DNA of 64,000 nucleotides from Bacillota bacterium (GTDB lineage: Bacteria > Bacillota > Clostridia > Lachnospirales > Lachnospiraceae), in contig JAEZKA010000072.1 in NCBI GenBank assembly GCA_023436225.1, positions 1 through 64,000 on the forward strand, in the 5' to 3' direction. The number at the start of each line of letters is the position of its first letter. Positions within the stretch are counted from its first letter, which is position 1. Below the pieces are notes generated by a model. That model made no database searches, was not told the DNA's origin, and worked only from the letters and a program-made list of their open reading frames with translations. This document shows positions 43,576 through 52,723 of this stretch, in pieces. The position numbers and the translations under genes are program-made.

Positions 43576-45369
43576 ATGTTATATTCGGATGAGTTGTTGG
43601 AAGAAATAAGAAGCAGAAATGATATCGTAAGCGTTATCGGCTCCTACATAAGATTACAGAAAAAGGGCAGTAATCACATGGGACTTTGCCCGTTTCATAA
43701 TGAGAAAACTCCCTCCTTTTCAGTCAGCGCATCAAAACAGATGTATCACTGCTTTGGCTGTGGGGTTGGTGGCAATGTATTTACTTTTGTTATGGAATAT
43801 GAGAACTATTCCTTTCTGGAAGCTCTACGATTTCTTGCAGAGCGGGCAGGGATAGCTCTTCCGGAGCAGGAGCTAAGTGAGGAGCAGAGACGTCAATCCG
43901 ATTTAAAGGGAAGACTTTTGGAAGTAAATAAGCAGGCGGCTATGTATTTTTATTACCAGTTTAAGAATTCCGAAGGACAAGCAGCATACGATTATTTAGT
44001 AAATAGAGGATTATCTGAAGATACAATAAAGCATTTTGGATTAGGCTATTCCAATCGTTATAGTGATGATTTGTATCGATATCTGAAGAAGGTTGGATAT
44101 GAGGATGAGTTTTTATCCCAGACAGGATTGGTGACGATCGATGAACGTCTGGGTGGTAGGGATAAATTCCGGGATCGGGTCATGTTCCCGATCATGGATG
44201 CCAATCATCGCGTCATTGGCTTTGGTGGACGTGTTATGGGCAATGCAGGTCCGGAGGTGCCCAAGTACCTAAATACTCCGGAGACAAGAATTTTTGAAAA
44301 AAGCCGTAATCTTTATGGTTTGAATTTTGCAAAGGCCTCCAGAAAGACTTATTTTTTGATTTGTGAGGGTTACATGGATGTTATTGCACTGCACCAGGCT
44401 GGCTTTACCAATGCAGTGGCAGCTCTTGGAACGGCTTTCACTGGTTTCCATGCGAACCTGTTAAAGCGGTATACCAATGAAGTATTATTAACCTTCGATA
44501 ACGATCAGGCGGGAACCCAGGCTGCACTTCGTGCAATACCGATTTTAAAGGATGCTGGCTTGTCAATTAAGGTAATTAATATGAAGCCCTATAAGGATCC
44601 GGATGAATTTATTAAGGCTCTTGGAGCGGAGGAGTTCCAGAAAAGAATTACGGAGGCAAGGAGCAGCTTTTTCTTCGAGATAGATGTCCTTCAGAGGGAA
44701 TATGACCTGTCTGATCCGGAGCAGAAGACGAAGTTCTTCCATGAAACTGCAAGAAGACTTACTGGTTTTAGTGAAGAGCTAGAACGAAATTTTTATATCG
44801 ATGCGGTTGCCAAATCATATCAGATTGATGTGGAGCAGCTTCGTAGGCTGGTGAATAAGATTGGCTCCCAGATTGTAGTTGGAATAAATGAAACGAAGGA
44901 GTCCAGAGGTGAAACAACCAGAAGTAGAAAAAAACCAGAGGATGGAATATCTAAGTCCCAGAGGCTTATGTTGACCTGGCTTATTGAAGATATAACCTTG
45001 TTTGATAAGATTAAGGGGATTTTGGGACCGGAGGATTTTACTGAGGGTATCTACAAAGAGGTTGCCAGACTTGTGTTTGAACAGTATGAGAGGGAACAAG
45101 CGGTAAATCCGGCAAAAATTATTAACTGCTTCGAAAGTAAGGGGGAGCAATCAGAGGTGGCGGCGCTGTTTTCTGCAGGGATTCATGGTGACATGGATGA
45201 GGCCGGATGGCATAAGGCATTAACCGATACGGTAATGAGACTAAAGGAGAACAGCCTAGATATGCAGAGCCAAAAAGCGATCGAAATAAATGATACGGTT
45301 TTATTGATGAAAATAATTGCTGAGAAGACAGAACTAAAGAAGCGTAGTATCACCTTTACAAATTCATGA
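43576..45369 (+). CDS. dnaG: DNA primase
   Basis: The protein has 597 residues. The N-terminal CHC2 zinc finger is GLCPFHNEKTPSF with HCFGCGVGG. The TOPRIM region has ICEGYMDVIAL and TFDNDQAGTQAA. The C-terminal third is the helicase-interacting domain. It makes the RNA primers for replication at the fork. GGGAGGAG is 6 bases before the ATG. It is followed by rpoD. Confidence 0.97.
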   Translation: MLYSDELLEEIRSRNDIVSVIGSYIRLQKKGSNHMGLCPFHNEKTPSFSVSASKQMYHCFGCGVGGNVFTFVMEYENYSFLEALRFLAERAGIALPEQELSEEQRRQSDLKGRLLEVNKQAAMYFYYQFKNSEGQAAYDYLVNRGLSEDTIKHFGLGYSNRYSDDLYRYLKKVGYEDEFLSQTGLVTIDERLGGRDKFRDRVMFPIMDANHRVIGFGGRVMGNAGPEVPKYLNTPETRIFEKSRNLYGLNFAKASRKTYFLICEGYMDVIALHQAGFTNAVAALGTAFTGFHANLLKRYTNEVLLTFDNDQAGTQAALRAIPILKDAGLSIKVINMKPYKDPDEFIKALGAEEFQKRITEARSSFFFEIDVLQREYDLSDPEQKTKFFHETARRLTGFSEELERNFYIDAVAKSYQIDVEQLRRLVNKIGSQIVVGINETKESRGETTRSRKKPEDGISKSQRLMLTWLIEDITLFDKIKGILGPEDFTEGIYKEVARLVFEQYEREQAVNPAKIINCFESKGEQSEVAALFSAGIHGDMDEAGWHKALTDTVMRLKENSLDMQSQKAIEINDTVLLMKIIAEKTELKKRSITFTNS

Positions 45370-45503
45370 CTATAGAAAGTCTGCGGATTTATGATCCTTA
45401 TATGGAGTCAGATAATATCGAAACGCTGGGCAAATACAAGAATTGCATATTTTATCAAATGATGGTTAAAATATAATAAGAGTCAAAGAAGGAAGGATTA
45501 TCT

Positions 45504-46601
45504 ATGGACGAAAGTATAATTAAGTTTACGGAAAGGCTTAAGGAATTATTAGTTTTTGCCGAAAAGAAGAAGAATGTCCTCGAGTTTCAGGAAGTAAATG
45601 ATTTCTTCGCAGATATGGAGCTTGACCCCGGGAGGATTGAGAAGATCTACGATTTTTTGGACAAGCATAACGTTGATGTTCTAAGAATTTCCGAAGAGGA
45701 TGAAGAAGACATTATTCTAGAGGGTGATGAAGAACTCGAGCCCCTGGATCTGTCGATTCCAGAGGGAATCAGCATAGAAGATCCTGTCCGTATGTACCTG
45801 AAGGAAATTGGTAAGGTACCTTTGTTGAGTGCTGATGAAGAGATTGAGCTTGCAAGAATGATGGAGGATAGAGACGATGGCTATGCAAGGAAACGTCTTG
45901 CGGAAGCAAACCTACGTCTGGTTGTGAGTATTGCAAAACGATATGTAGGTAGAGGAATGTTGTTCTTGGATTTAATCCAGGAGGGAAATCTTGGCCTTAT
46001 TAAGGCTGTAGAGAAGTTTGATTATCGCAAGGGTTTCAAGTTTAGTACTTATGCTACCTGGTGGATCAGACAAGCTATCACAAGGGCAATTGCAGACCAG
46101 GCTAGAACAATTCGAATTCCGGTTCATATGGTAGAGACCATCAATAAATTAACCCGTGTTCAGCGTCAGCTTCTACAGGAGTTAGGACGAGAACCTTCTC
46201 CGGAGGAAATCAGTGAGGTAATGAATCTGCCAGTCGACAGAGTTCGTGAGATACAAAAGATTTCTCAGGAACCAGTATCTCTTGAGACTCCAATCGGTGA
46301 AGAAGAGGACAGTCATTTAGGTGATTTCATTCAGGATGATAACGTACCGGTACCGGCTGATGCAGCAGCATTTACCCTGTTAAAGGAACAGTTGGTTGAG
46401 GTACTAGGAACCCTAACCGAGAGGGAGCAAAAGGTTCTCAGACTTCGATTTGGTTTAGATGACGGGCGTGCACGTACTTTGGAAGAGGTGGGCAAGGAAT
46501 TTAATGTAACGAGGGAGCGTATTCGACAGATAGAAGCAAAGGCACTTCGAAAGCTAAGGCATCCTAGTAGAAGTAGAAAATTAAAGGACTATTTAGAATA
46601 G
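45504..46601 (+). CDS. rpoD: Primary sigma factor RpoD/SigA
   Basis: The protein has 365 residues, typical for Firmicutes SigA. It has a short region 1.1 with an acidic run (EEDEEDIILEGDEELE), region 1.2 (DPVRMYLKEIGKVPLL), region 2 (LRLVVSIAKRYVGRGM, FSTYATWWIRQAI) and region 4.2 (TLEEVGKEFNVTRERIRQIE). It directs RNA polymerase to the TTGACA-17-TATAAT promoters seen through the window. AGGAAGGA precedes the ATG. A 134-base gap after dnaG holds no recognised promoter. Confidence 0.98.
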   Translation: MDESIIKFTERLKELLVFAEKKKNVLEFQEVNDFFADMELDPGRIEKIYDFLDKHNVDVLRISEEDEEDIILEGDEELEPLDLSIPEGISIEDPVRMYLKEIGKVPLLSADEEIELARMMEDRDDGYARKRLAEANLRLVVSIAKRYVGRGMLFLDLIQEGNLGLIKAVEKFDYRKGFKFSTYATWWIRQAITRAIADQARTIRIPVHMVETINKLTRVQRQLLQELGREPSPEEISEVMNLPVDRVREIQKISQEPVSLETPIGEEEDSHLGDFIQDDNVPVPADAAAFTLLKEQLVEVLGTLTEREQKVLRLRFGLDDGRARTLEEVGKEFNVTRERIRQIEAKALRKLRHPSRSRKLKDYLE

Positions 46602-46654
46602 AAAGGTCTTTAAGCTTTACGGACCGTATATTTTCGAAAATAGAATTCATTGAT

Positions 46655-46736
46655 GAAGGGCAGTCTTATATGCTCCTGCAGATCGGATCGTGAAGAACTG
46701 ATTTTTGGGAAGGTATAGGACAGCCCTTCTTTTTTG
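46655..46736 (+). terminator. Terminator of rpoD
   Basis: GAAGGGCAGTCTTATA and TATAGGACAGCCCTTC form a 14-16 bp stem with a long loop that has its own GATC/GATC pairing, followed by TTTTTTG. Confidence 0.9.
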
Positions 46737-46949
46737 CGTAAGTAAATGCATGAAGTGAAGTTGGGGTGTCGCAAAATTGGTTTTGAACTGGGTTAATATA
46801 ATCTTTTAAGAGCAAAACTTATGTGGAAATCAGTCGGAAATAATGATAATATATATTAAATATCATAGGCTTCTGAGCACCTTGAGATCGTGAAATGGAA
46901 CTAGAAGAGCCAGTGATAGTAATTAAATGAAAATGAAACGGAGATATAT

Positions 46950-47663
46950 ATGCAGCTTTCAAAACGCTTACATGCGGTGGCCAGTTTGGTTACTCCTGGT
47001 AGTAGGGTAGCTGATGTGGGGTGTGATCATGCTTATACATCAATCTATCTGATAGAGAAGGAGATAGCAGAAAAGGTCATTGCTATGGATGTGAATCAGG
47101 GACCGATAGACCGAGCGAAAGATAATATTGAGAAATTTGGTTTTTCTAATCAAATTGAGATCCGTCGGTCCAATGGCTTGGAGAAATTACTGGAGGAAGA
47201 AGTAGATACCATTTTGATTGCCGGAATGGGAGGCGCCTTAACAATACAGATTCTTGAAGAGAAGCAGGAGCTTGTACAGCAGATAAAGGAGCTGATTCTA
47301 CAGCCTCAGTCTGAAATCAATAAGGTCAGGATCAAGCTACAGGAGCTGAATTTTGTGATTGTCAGAGAGAACATGGTCAAGGACGATGGTAAATTCTATA
47401 TGATGATGAAAGCAATTTCGAAAGGAATGGTATCAGAACCAGTCCAGTATGAGCTTACGAAGAAGGAGCATTTTTATTATGGTAGACTTTTATTAGAGGA
47501 GCAGCATCCGATCCTTCGGGAATTCCTCTTATGGGATCATGAACTATGTGAAAATATTCTTCAAACCCTGAGAGCAGAGCAGACAGAGAATGCGAAGGCC
47601 AGGGAAAAAGAGATAGAAGAGAAGATCGCTTTGATTCGTTGTGGGTTGGAATACTATAAATAA
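46950..47663 (+). CDS. trmK: tRNA (adenine(22)-N1)-methyltransferase
   Basis: The protein has 237 residues. The SAM site is VADVGCDHAYTSIYL (residues about 20-34), and LIAGMGGALTIQIL plus LILQPQSE follow, as in TrmK (YqfN). It methylates N1 of A22 in tRNA. GGAG lies 7 bases before the ATG. trmK downstream of rpoD is usual in Firmicutes. It is 17 bases from the nucleoside kinase gene and probably coupled to it. Confidence 0.94.
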   Translation: MQLSKRLHAVASLVTPGSRVADVGCDHAYTSIYLIEKEIAEKVIAMDVNQGPIDRAKDNIEKFGFSNQIEIRRSNGLEKLLEEEVDTILIAGMGGALTIQILEEKQELVQQIKELILQPQSEINKVRIKLQELNFVIVRENMVKDDGKFYMMMKAISKGMVSEPVQYELTKKEHFYYGRLLLEEQHPILREFLLWDHELCENILQTLRAEQTENAKAREKEIEEKIALIRCGLEYYK

Positions 47664-47680
47664 AATAAGGGGTGATATAT

Positions 47681-49354
47681 ATGGAAGCAAAACAATTGAA
47701 TGTTAGGGTTGAAATTAACGGGATGAATTATGAATATCCCAGCGGTACGTCACTTTTAGATATTAGCAGAGATTTTCAAAAGGAGTACAACAGTCAGATT
47801 ATATTAGCTTTTGTGAATAATAAATTACGAGAGCTGTTTAAGCGGATAAATGACAATTGTTCGATCCGTTTTGTAACGGTAAGCGAGGATGCCGGGAGTA
47901 AGACCTATCAGCGAGGAATGGTACTGGTCATGCTTAAGGCGATTTATTCGGAGTTTGGTAATGAAAATGTGAAGAAGGTATCTGTGGAATATGCAATCAG
48001 TAACGGATTGTATTGCGATTATCAGGGGAAATTACCGATGACAGAGAAGCGTATTCTGGCGATTAAGAAGCGGATGACAGATATTGTCCAGAGAAATATA
48101 CCATTTATGAAACGAAGTATCGGAACAGATGATGCAATTGAGTTGTTCCGTCGTTATCGCATGTATGATAAGGAGAAATTATTCCGCTATCGTAGAGTAT
48201 CTAAGGCCAATATATACAGCCTTGACGGCTTTGAGGATTATTATTATGGTTATATGCCTCCAAGTTCAGGGATGCTGAAATGCTTTGATCTCATGCTTTA
48301 TGATGGAGGCTTGCTGCTATTACTACCCAACAAGAAAAATCCCTCCGTATTAGAGCCTTTTGTTAATCAACCGAAGCTGTATGCGACCTTGAAGGAAGCT
48401 AATCAATGGGCGCAAATGATGGATATTCCTAATGTAGGCGCACTCAATGATGTGATATCTAAGGGGAAATTAAATGAATTGATATTAGTTCAGGAGGCGC
48501 TACAAGAGAAGAAAATCAGCGATATCGCTGAAAGCATTAAAAAGGCGGGAGGAAAGAAATTCATCATGATAGCCGGACCCTCTTCATCGGGTAAGACGAC
48601 ATTTTCACATCGGTTAAGCATACAGCTAAAGGCCCACGGCTTAAAACCGCATCCGATTGCTGTGGATAATTATTTCGTAGAACGGGAAAAAACTCCGAAG
48701 GATGCGGATGGCAATTATAATTTCGAGGCGTTGGAAGCAATTGATGTTGAACAATTCAACAAGGACATGAATGAGCTGTTGGAGGGTAAGACAGTAGAAT
48801 TGCCGATTTTTAATTTTGTTAGTGGAAAACGGGAGTATAAAGGGGATATTCTGACCTTGGGTGCGGACGATATTCTGGTGATTGAGGGAATTCATGGTCT
48901 GAATGATGCGTTATCCCATTCGCTACCGAGAGAAAGTAAGTTTAAGATATATATCAGTGCATTGACCCAATTGAATATTGATGAACATAATCGTATTCCT
49001 ACCACTGACGGGCGACTGCTCCGAAGAATGGTCAGAGATGCAAGAACAAGAGGGGCTTCCGCTCAGAAGACAATTTCTATGTGGCCTTCCGTCAGACGTG
49101 GTGAGGATGAGAATATTTTCCCTTTCCAGGAGGATGCAGATGTAATGTTCAATTCCGCTTTGATCTATGAGCTGGCAGTATTAAAGCAATATGCTGAACC
49201 GATTTTGTTTGGTATTGATCGTAATTGTCCGGAATATGTTGAAGCGAAGAGATTACTGAAGTTTTTGGATTATTTCATTGGTGCACCCAGTGAGACGGTA
49301 CCGAAGAATTCGATACTAAAAGAATTTGTAGGTGGAAGTTGTTTTAAGGTATGA
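47681..49354 (+). CDS. TGS-domain nucleoside (uridine) kinase
   Basis: The protein has 557 residues. Residues about 5-70 are a TGS/ubiquitin-like domain (YEYPSGTSLLDISRDF). A threonyl-tRNA-synthetase-like second domain (about 75-270) carries RYRMYDKEKLFRYRRVS. A phosphoribulokinase/uridine kinase domain follows, with Walker A GPSSSGKTTF, PIAVDNYFVER and VIEGIHGLND. It probably phosphorylates uridine or cytidine. ATG 47681 has AAGGGG upstream; GTG 47672 overlaps the ribosome site. The stop codon coincides with the 3' end of rnpB on the other strand. Confidence 0.88.
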   Translation: MEAKQLNVRVEINGMNYEYPSGTSLLDISRDFQKEYNSQIILAFVNNKLRELFKRINDNCSIRFVTVSEDAGSKTYQRGMVLVMLKAIYSEFGNENVKKVSVEYAISNGLYCDYQGKLPMTEKRILAIKKRMTDIVQRNIPFMKRSIGTDDAIELFRRYRMYDKEKLFRYRRVSKANIYSLDGFEDYYYGYMPPSSGMLKCFDLMLYDGGLLLLLPNKKNPSVLEPFVNQPKLYATLKEANQWAQMMDIPNVGALNDVISKGKLNELILVQEALQEKKISDIAESIKKAGGKKFIMIAGPSSSGKTTFSHRLSIQLKAHGLKPHPIAVDNYFVEREKTPKDADGNYNFEALEAIDVEQFNKDMNELLEGKTVELPIFNFVSGKREYKGDILTLGADDILVIEGIHGLNDALSHSLPRESKFKIYISALTQLNIDEHNRIPTTDGRLLRRMVRDARTRGASAQKTISMWPSVRRGEDENIFPFQEDADVMFNSALIYELAVLKQYAEPILFGIDRNCPEYVEAKRLLKFLDYFIGAPSETVPKNSILKEFVGGSCFKV

Positions 49355-49726
49355 GCAGCACGATAAGCCGGGTTATGTCTTGGATGATCATCTATCTTGA
49401 CCACATGTTACCATGTGGCTCCAGTACCGCTTTCGCGAGTACTACGCGACCTACCCTAAAGCACGGCGGGCAGCCGTATCGCTTTATGTTCGGTCTTGCT
49501 TCGAGTGGGGTTTACATAGCCCCTACTGTTACCAGTAAGGCGGTGGTCTCTTAAGCCACCTTTCCATCCTTACCAGAGAGAAATGTTTGCAAGCAATCAT
49601 TTTCTCTGGCGGTATATTTCTGTTGCACTAGCCTTGGAGTCACCTCCACCGGACGTTATCCGGCACTCTGCCCTATGAAGCCCGGACTTTCCTCACCTTT
49701 GTTAGGCGCGATCATCTATGCTACTC
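49353..49726 (-). ncRNA. rnpB: RNase P RNA, class A
   Basis: Read on the minus strand, the sequence has the universal core: GAGGAAAGTCCGGGCT, CATAGGGCAG, GTGCAACAGAAA, CTGGTAACAG, GTAAACCCC, then GATGATC-x-ATCC and ACATAACCCGGCTTAT near the 3' end. P1 is closed by GAGTAGCA at the 5' end and TGCTGCTC at the 3' end. Length is about 374 nt. It is the catalytic RNA that trims tRNA 5' ends. Its 3' end meets the stop codon of the nucleoside kinase. Confidence 0.97.
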
Positions 49727-49735
49727 ACAGGTTGT

Positions 49736-49764
49736 ATTCTAACACGGACTAAGTAAAAAGTAAA
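49736..49764 (-). promoter_or_regulatory. rnpB promoter
   Basis: On the minus strand TTTACT and TAGAAT are separated by 17 bases. The predicted start of transcription is within 3 bases of the P1 5' end. Confidence 0.65.
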
Positions 49765-49798
49765 TCAGAAACATATGGAATGAATAATTTATTGTAAC

Positions 49799-49953
49799 CA
49801 CTAACCGCTTTATATTATGCTTATAGCAGCCCGTAAATCGGACAACTCACACAGGAACCGAAGAAGGATTAGCAAGTGCTTCTCTTTTAAATGGTTCCTG
49901 TGCTCAGACAAATCCGATTTACGGGCTTGTCGCATATTATAAAGCGGAAGTGG
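49799..49953. repeat. 155-bp multi-arm inverted repeat
   Basis: Arms nest in order: CCACT with AGTGG, CCGCTTTATATTATGC with GCATATTATAAAGCGG (one mismatch), GCCCGTAAATCGG with CCGATTTACGGGC (perfect), and CACAGGAACC with GGTTCCTGTG (perfect), around a 33-base apex. It has the same architecture as 21729-21865 but a different sequence. It lies directly upstream of rnpB. Confidence 0.8.
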
Positions 49954-49988
49954 CAGTAAGGAACCTTCCTGATCTAAAATAATATAAG

Positions 49989-50029
49989 AGCATGCCCCGG
50001 CCGCTGGTTATGCGGTACCCCGGCATGCT
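49989..50029. repeat. GC-rich hairpin
   Basis: AGCATGCC with GGCATGCT, plus inner CCGC with GCGG. The high GC content contrasts with the AT-rich surroundings. It has no T run, so it is not a clear terminator. Confidence 0.6.
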
Positions 50030-50031
50030 TC

Positions 50032-50702
50032 CTGACTGTGTGAATGACTTTACAACAATATGTGATATTATTGAGATAACGCTTTATTGATAGAGATACA
50101 TATAATCGACGGTGGCTGTATGGATTGGATATTAATATGAGCCAATTAGTATGAATAAAATTTATGTAAGTAAAATTTATGTGAGTAATATATATGTGTA
50201 CATATATAATGAAGATGGTGATGCATAAGTCTGATATGGGAAATTGTATAAGAATATTGAATGAATGGGTGAAAGGTAGATATGGATTTTGCAAGAAGGA
50301 TGGTTAAGGAGGTTGTACGTATTATTAAGAAAATTTTAAAGATTTTTGATTATGGATATGTTATGATTATGATAATATAAGAAAGATGAATCCCGAACTG
50401 TATTTGGAATATTTAAATGAGTAAGGATTATATAATAAAGAGTTTTGTAGTTGTAAATAAAGAAAAAACCCTGGGAAGAGCTACATCAAAGAAGCAGGAC
50501 GTTTGGGCTGGTGTAAATTATTAAAAAGCATAATTCACATTTTGTAGTTTGTGCCTGCAAAAGCCTCGTATCAAACTAATACAAAGGGCAGGTATGATAG
50601 GATAGTGTGAATACAGAATTTAGCAAGCACAATTGTACGCATTCACAGTGTGATAGTGTACTTGACATTTATTTTATGGGTTTTAAGAAAGGTATGATCA
50701 TT
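50032..50702 (+). other. Gene-poor AT-rich stretch before vanR
   Basis: From 50,100 to 50,210 simple repeats such as TAAAATTTATGT recur. A 32-codon frame at 50282-50380 is listed separately. TGTGAAT (50606-50612) and ATTCACA (50641-50647) form an inverted repeat just before a TTGACA-like box at 50662. It could be the VanR operator, but no -10 box at the right distance was found. Confidence 0.4.
50282..50380 (+). CDS. Possible 32-residue cationic amphipathic peptide
   Basis: AAAGG is 6 bases before an ATG that opens a 32-codon frame. The first 20 residues (MDFARRMVKEVVRIIKKILK) alternate basic and hydrophobic residues, then the peptide ends in a hydrophobic YVMIMII tail. This is the design of membrane-active toxins or small membrane proteins. 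There is no known family and no antitoxin RNA was identified. Confidence 0.28.
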   Translation: MDFARRMVKEVVRIIKKILKIFDYGYVMIMII

Positions 50703-51404
50703 ATGGAACAAGTCGGTATTTTAGTGGTGGATGATGATAAGGATATAGCAGATTTGGTAGAGATACATTTAGTGAGTGAAGGGTATCTGGTGCTTAAGGC
50801 CAACAGCGCAAGAGAGGGGCTTAAGCTTTTAGAGACGGAAGATGTCAAGCTTGTTATTCTGGATATCATGATGCCTGGAATGGACGGGCTTACAATGTGT
50901 AAAAAGATCCGTGAGACAAGCACAGTACCGATTATTATGCTGAGTGCCCGTTCAGCCGATTTGGATAAGATTATCGGACTGGGAACAGGCGCCGACGACT
51001 ATGTGATAAAGCCCTTCAATCCGTTGGAGCTGACGGCGAGAGTTAAGTCCCAGCTTCGAAGATATACCAAGTTTAATCCGAGTTCTCATGATGAGAAGCA
51101 GGATAAGGAAATTGTGCTGGATCATCTGATTATAAATAAGGAAAATCATAAGGTGAATGCCTATGGCAAGGATGTGAAGCTGACCCCAATCGAGTTTGAT
51201 ATCTTATACCTACTGGCAAGTAATGTGGGAAGGGTTTTTTCTACGGATGATATCTTTGAACGAGTTTGGAACGAGAAGATGTACGAAGCAAACAATACAG
51301 TGATGGTCCATATCCGTAGAATTAGAGAGAAAATAGAAATGGATTCAAGAGATGCACAGATAATAAAAACGGTATGGGGAGTTGGTTATAAGATTGAAGA
51401 ATAG
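50703..51404 (+). CDS. OmpR-family response regulator (VanR-like)
   Basis: The protein has 233 residues. The receiver domain shows VDDDKDIADL, phosphorylated Asp54 (LDIMMPGMDG) and IKPFNPLELTARV. The winged-helix domain has LTPIEFDILYLLAS and VHIRRIREKIE-type recognition helix segments, ending WGVGYKIEE. Similarity is to VanR-type regulators of glycopeptide and wall stress. ATG 50703 has AAAGG 9 bases upstream. It overlaps the kinase gene by 11 bases. No vanHAX or DD-ligase genes are in the window. Confidence 0.92.
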   Translation: MEQVGILVVDDDKDIADLVEIHLVSEGYLVLKANSAREGLKLLETEDVKLVILDIMMPGMDGLTMCKKIRETSTVPIIMLSARSADLDKIIGLGTGADDYVIKPFNPLELTARVKSQLRRYTKFNPSSHDEKQDKEIVLDHLIINKENHKVNAYGKDVKLTPIEFDILYLLASNVGRVFSTDDIFERVWNEKMYEANNTVMVHIRRIREKIEMDSRDAQIIKTVWGVGYKIEE

Positions 51405-52470
51405 CATTTTCAAAAGCTTTCGATTCGAGATTGTATTGTATAGTATCTTGAGTCTCTTGTATATGCTACTGACCATTGCGTTACTGCATATCGGGATTTA
51501 TATCATATTGGGCAAGAGCTTTCAGGAGCTTTCAGGAGCATCGGCTACGATTATTACCATGTTGACGATAGTAGTAGGAATTATTCTGTTTATTACCTAT
51601 TTTCTGCTGCTGACTAAGAAGTTCATTTGCTATATAAAGGAAATGATCGATGGTATTAACCAGATATCCCAAGGAAACTTTAATAATCGTATTGAGATTA
51701 ACAACGAGGATGAGTTTGCATTATTGGCTGTTAAGCTAAATCAGATGGCAGATGATATTAAGGAGATAATGGAGAATGAACGTCGTAGTGAGTATGCTAA
51801 GAATGAATTAATCACTAGCGTAGCCCATGATCTTCGGACACCCTTAACCTCTATTATAGGATATCTGGACCTGGTGTCTTCAAAGGAATTACCCCAGGAA
51901 ACCCAGAGAAAATATATTGATATTGCTTATAACAAATCGAAGCGTCTGGAGAAGCTGATTGAAGATCTCTTTACCTATACAAAATTCAACTTTGGTGAGG
52001 TTAAAGCAGATTATACCGAGGTTGATATGGTTAAGCTGATTAATCAGTTGGTAGATGAATTCTATCCTAGCTTCTCTGAATATAACCTCGAATATGAATT
52101 CTGTTCAAAGTACAATTCTGCCATAATCAAAGCGGATGGGAACCTTCTGGCCAGGGCTTTTGCCAATTTGATCAGTAATGCAATCAAATACGGCAGAGAA
52201 GGCAAGAATATTATCATTGAGCTTGTGAAGGAAAAACAGGGAATTGTTATTACGGTAACGAATTTCGGAGATGTGATACCAAAGGAGGATTTGAAGAGAA
52301 TCTTCCAACGCTTCTACCGAGTTGAAACCTCGCGATCATCCGAAACAGGTGGCAGCGGACTTGGGCTGGCGATTGCACAGAGTATCATCGAGATGCACAA
52401 GGGTAAAATTTCTGCGAAAAGTGATGAGAATGGAACAGTATTTACGGTAGAATTGAAAAATGAACCCTAA
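51394..52470 (+). CDS. Sensor histidine kinase (VanS-like)
   Basis: The protein has 358 residues. Two membrane helices (about 14-36 and 48-72) border only a short extracytoplasmic loop. A HAMP region follows, then the HisKA box with His145 (SVAHDLRTPLTSIIGYLD). The ATP-binding part has NLISNAIKYG and GGSGLGLAIAQSI. With the short loop, it may sense signals inside the membrane. TTG 51394 fits the GGGGAG site best and overlaps the regulator's end. It phosphorylates the VanR-like partner. Confidence 0.92.
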   Translation: MKNSIFKSFRFEIVLYSILSLLYMLLTIALLHIGIYIILGKSFQELSGASATIITMLTIVVGIILFITYFLLLTKKFICYIKEMIDGINQISQGNFNNRIEINNEDEFALLAVKLNQMADDIKEIMENERRSEYAKNELITSVAHDLRTPLTSIIGYLDLVSSKELPQETQRKYIDIAYNKSKRLEKLIEDLFTYTKFNFGEVKADYTEVDMVKLINQLVDEFYPSFSEYNLEYEFCSKYNSAIIKADGNLLARAFANLISNAIKYGREGKNIIIELVKEKQGIVITVTNFGDVIPKEDLKRIFQRFYRVETSRSSETGGSGLGLAIAQSIIEMHKGKISAKSDENGTVFTVELKNEP

Positions 52471-52476
52471 CAAATT

Positions 52477-52556
52477 AAGCCATTGATTATTCCGATACAA
52501 GTTAGTACATTCCGAATGTACTAAGAGCGCTTGTTGGATTGATCAATGGCTTTCAT
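52477..52556 (+). terminator. Terminator of the two-component operon
   Basis: AAGCCATTGAT with ATCAATGGCTT, ACAAG with CTTGT and AGTACATTC with GAATGTACT stack into one long hairpin, followed by a short T-rich tail. Confidence 0.8.
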
Positions 52557-52560
52557 TCGT

Positions 52561-52597
52561 GACAATAGAAAGTCCGCGAAGCGTACTTTCTATTGTT
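52561..52597. repeat. Dispersed palindrome (ACAATAGAAAG family) with GCGAAGC centre
   Basis: GACAATAGAAAGT and ACTTTCTATTGTT pair around CC-GCGAAGC-GT. It combines both repeat themes of the window. Confidence 0.75.
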
Positions 52598-52723
52598 TGT
52601 AATGCTATGAAAACGGAAGAAGAAAAATATGCTTTCATTATAACACATATTTACAAGAAAGGTAGTATATTAACAAAAATTAAAATATTGTTAATATTTT
52701 TGATGTAAATCACTTCGCTTTGA

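Noticed and set aside
49799..49953. Retron msr-msd
   Set aside because: The inverted arms are suggestive, but no reverse transcriptase gene is within the window.
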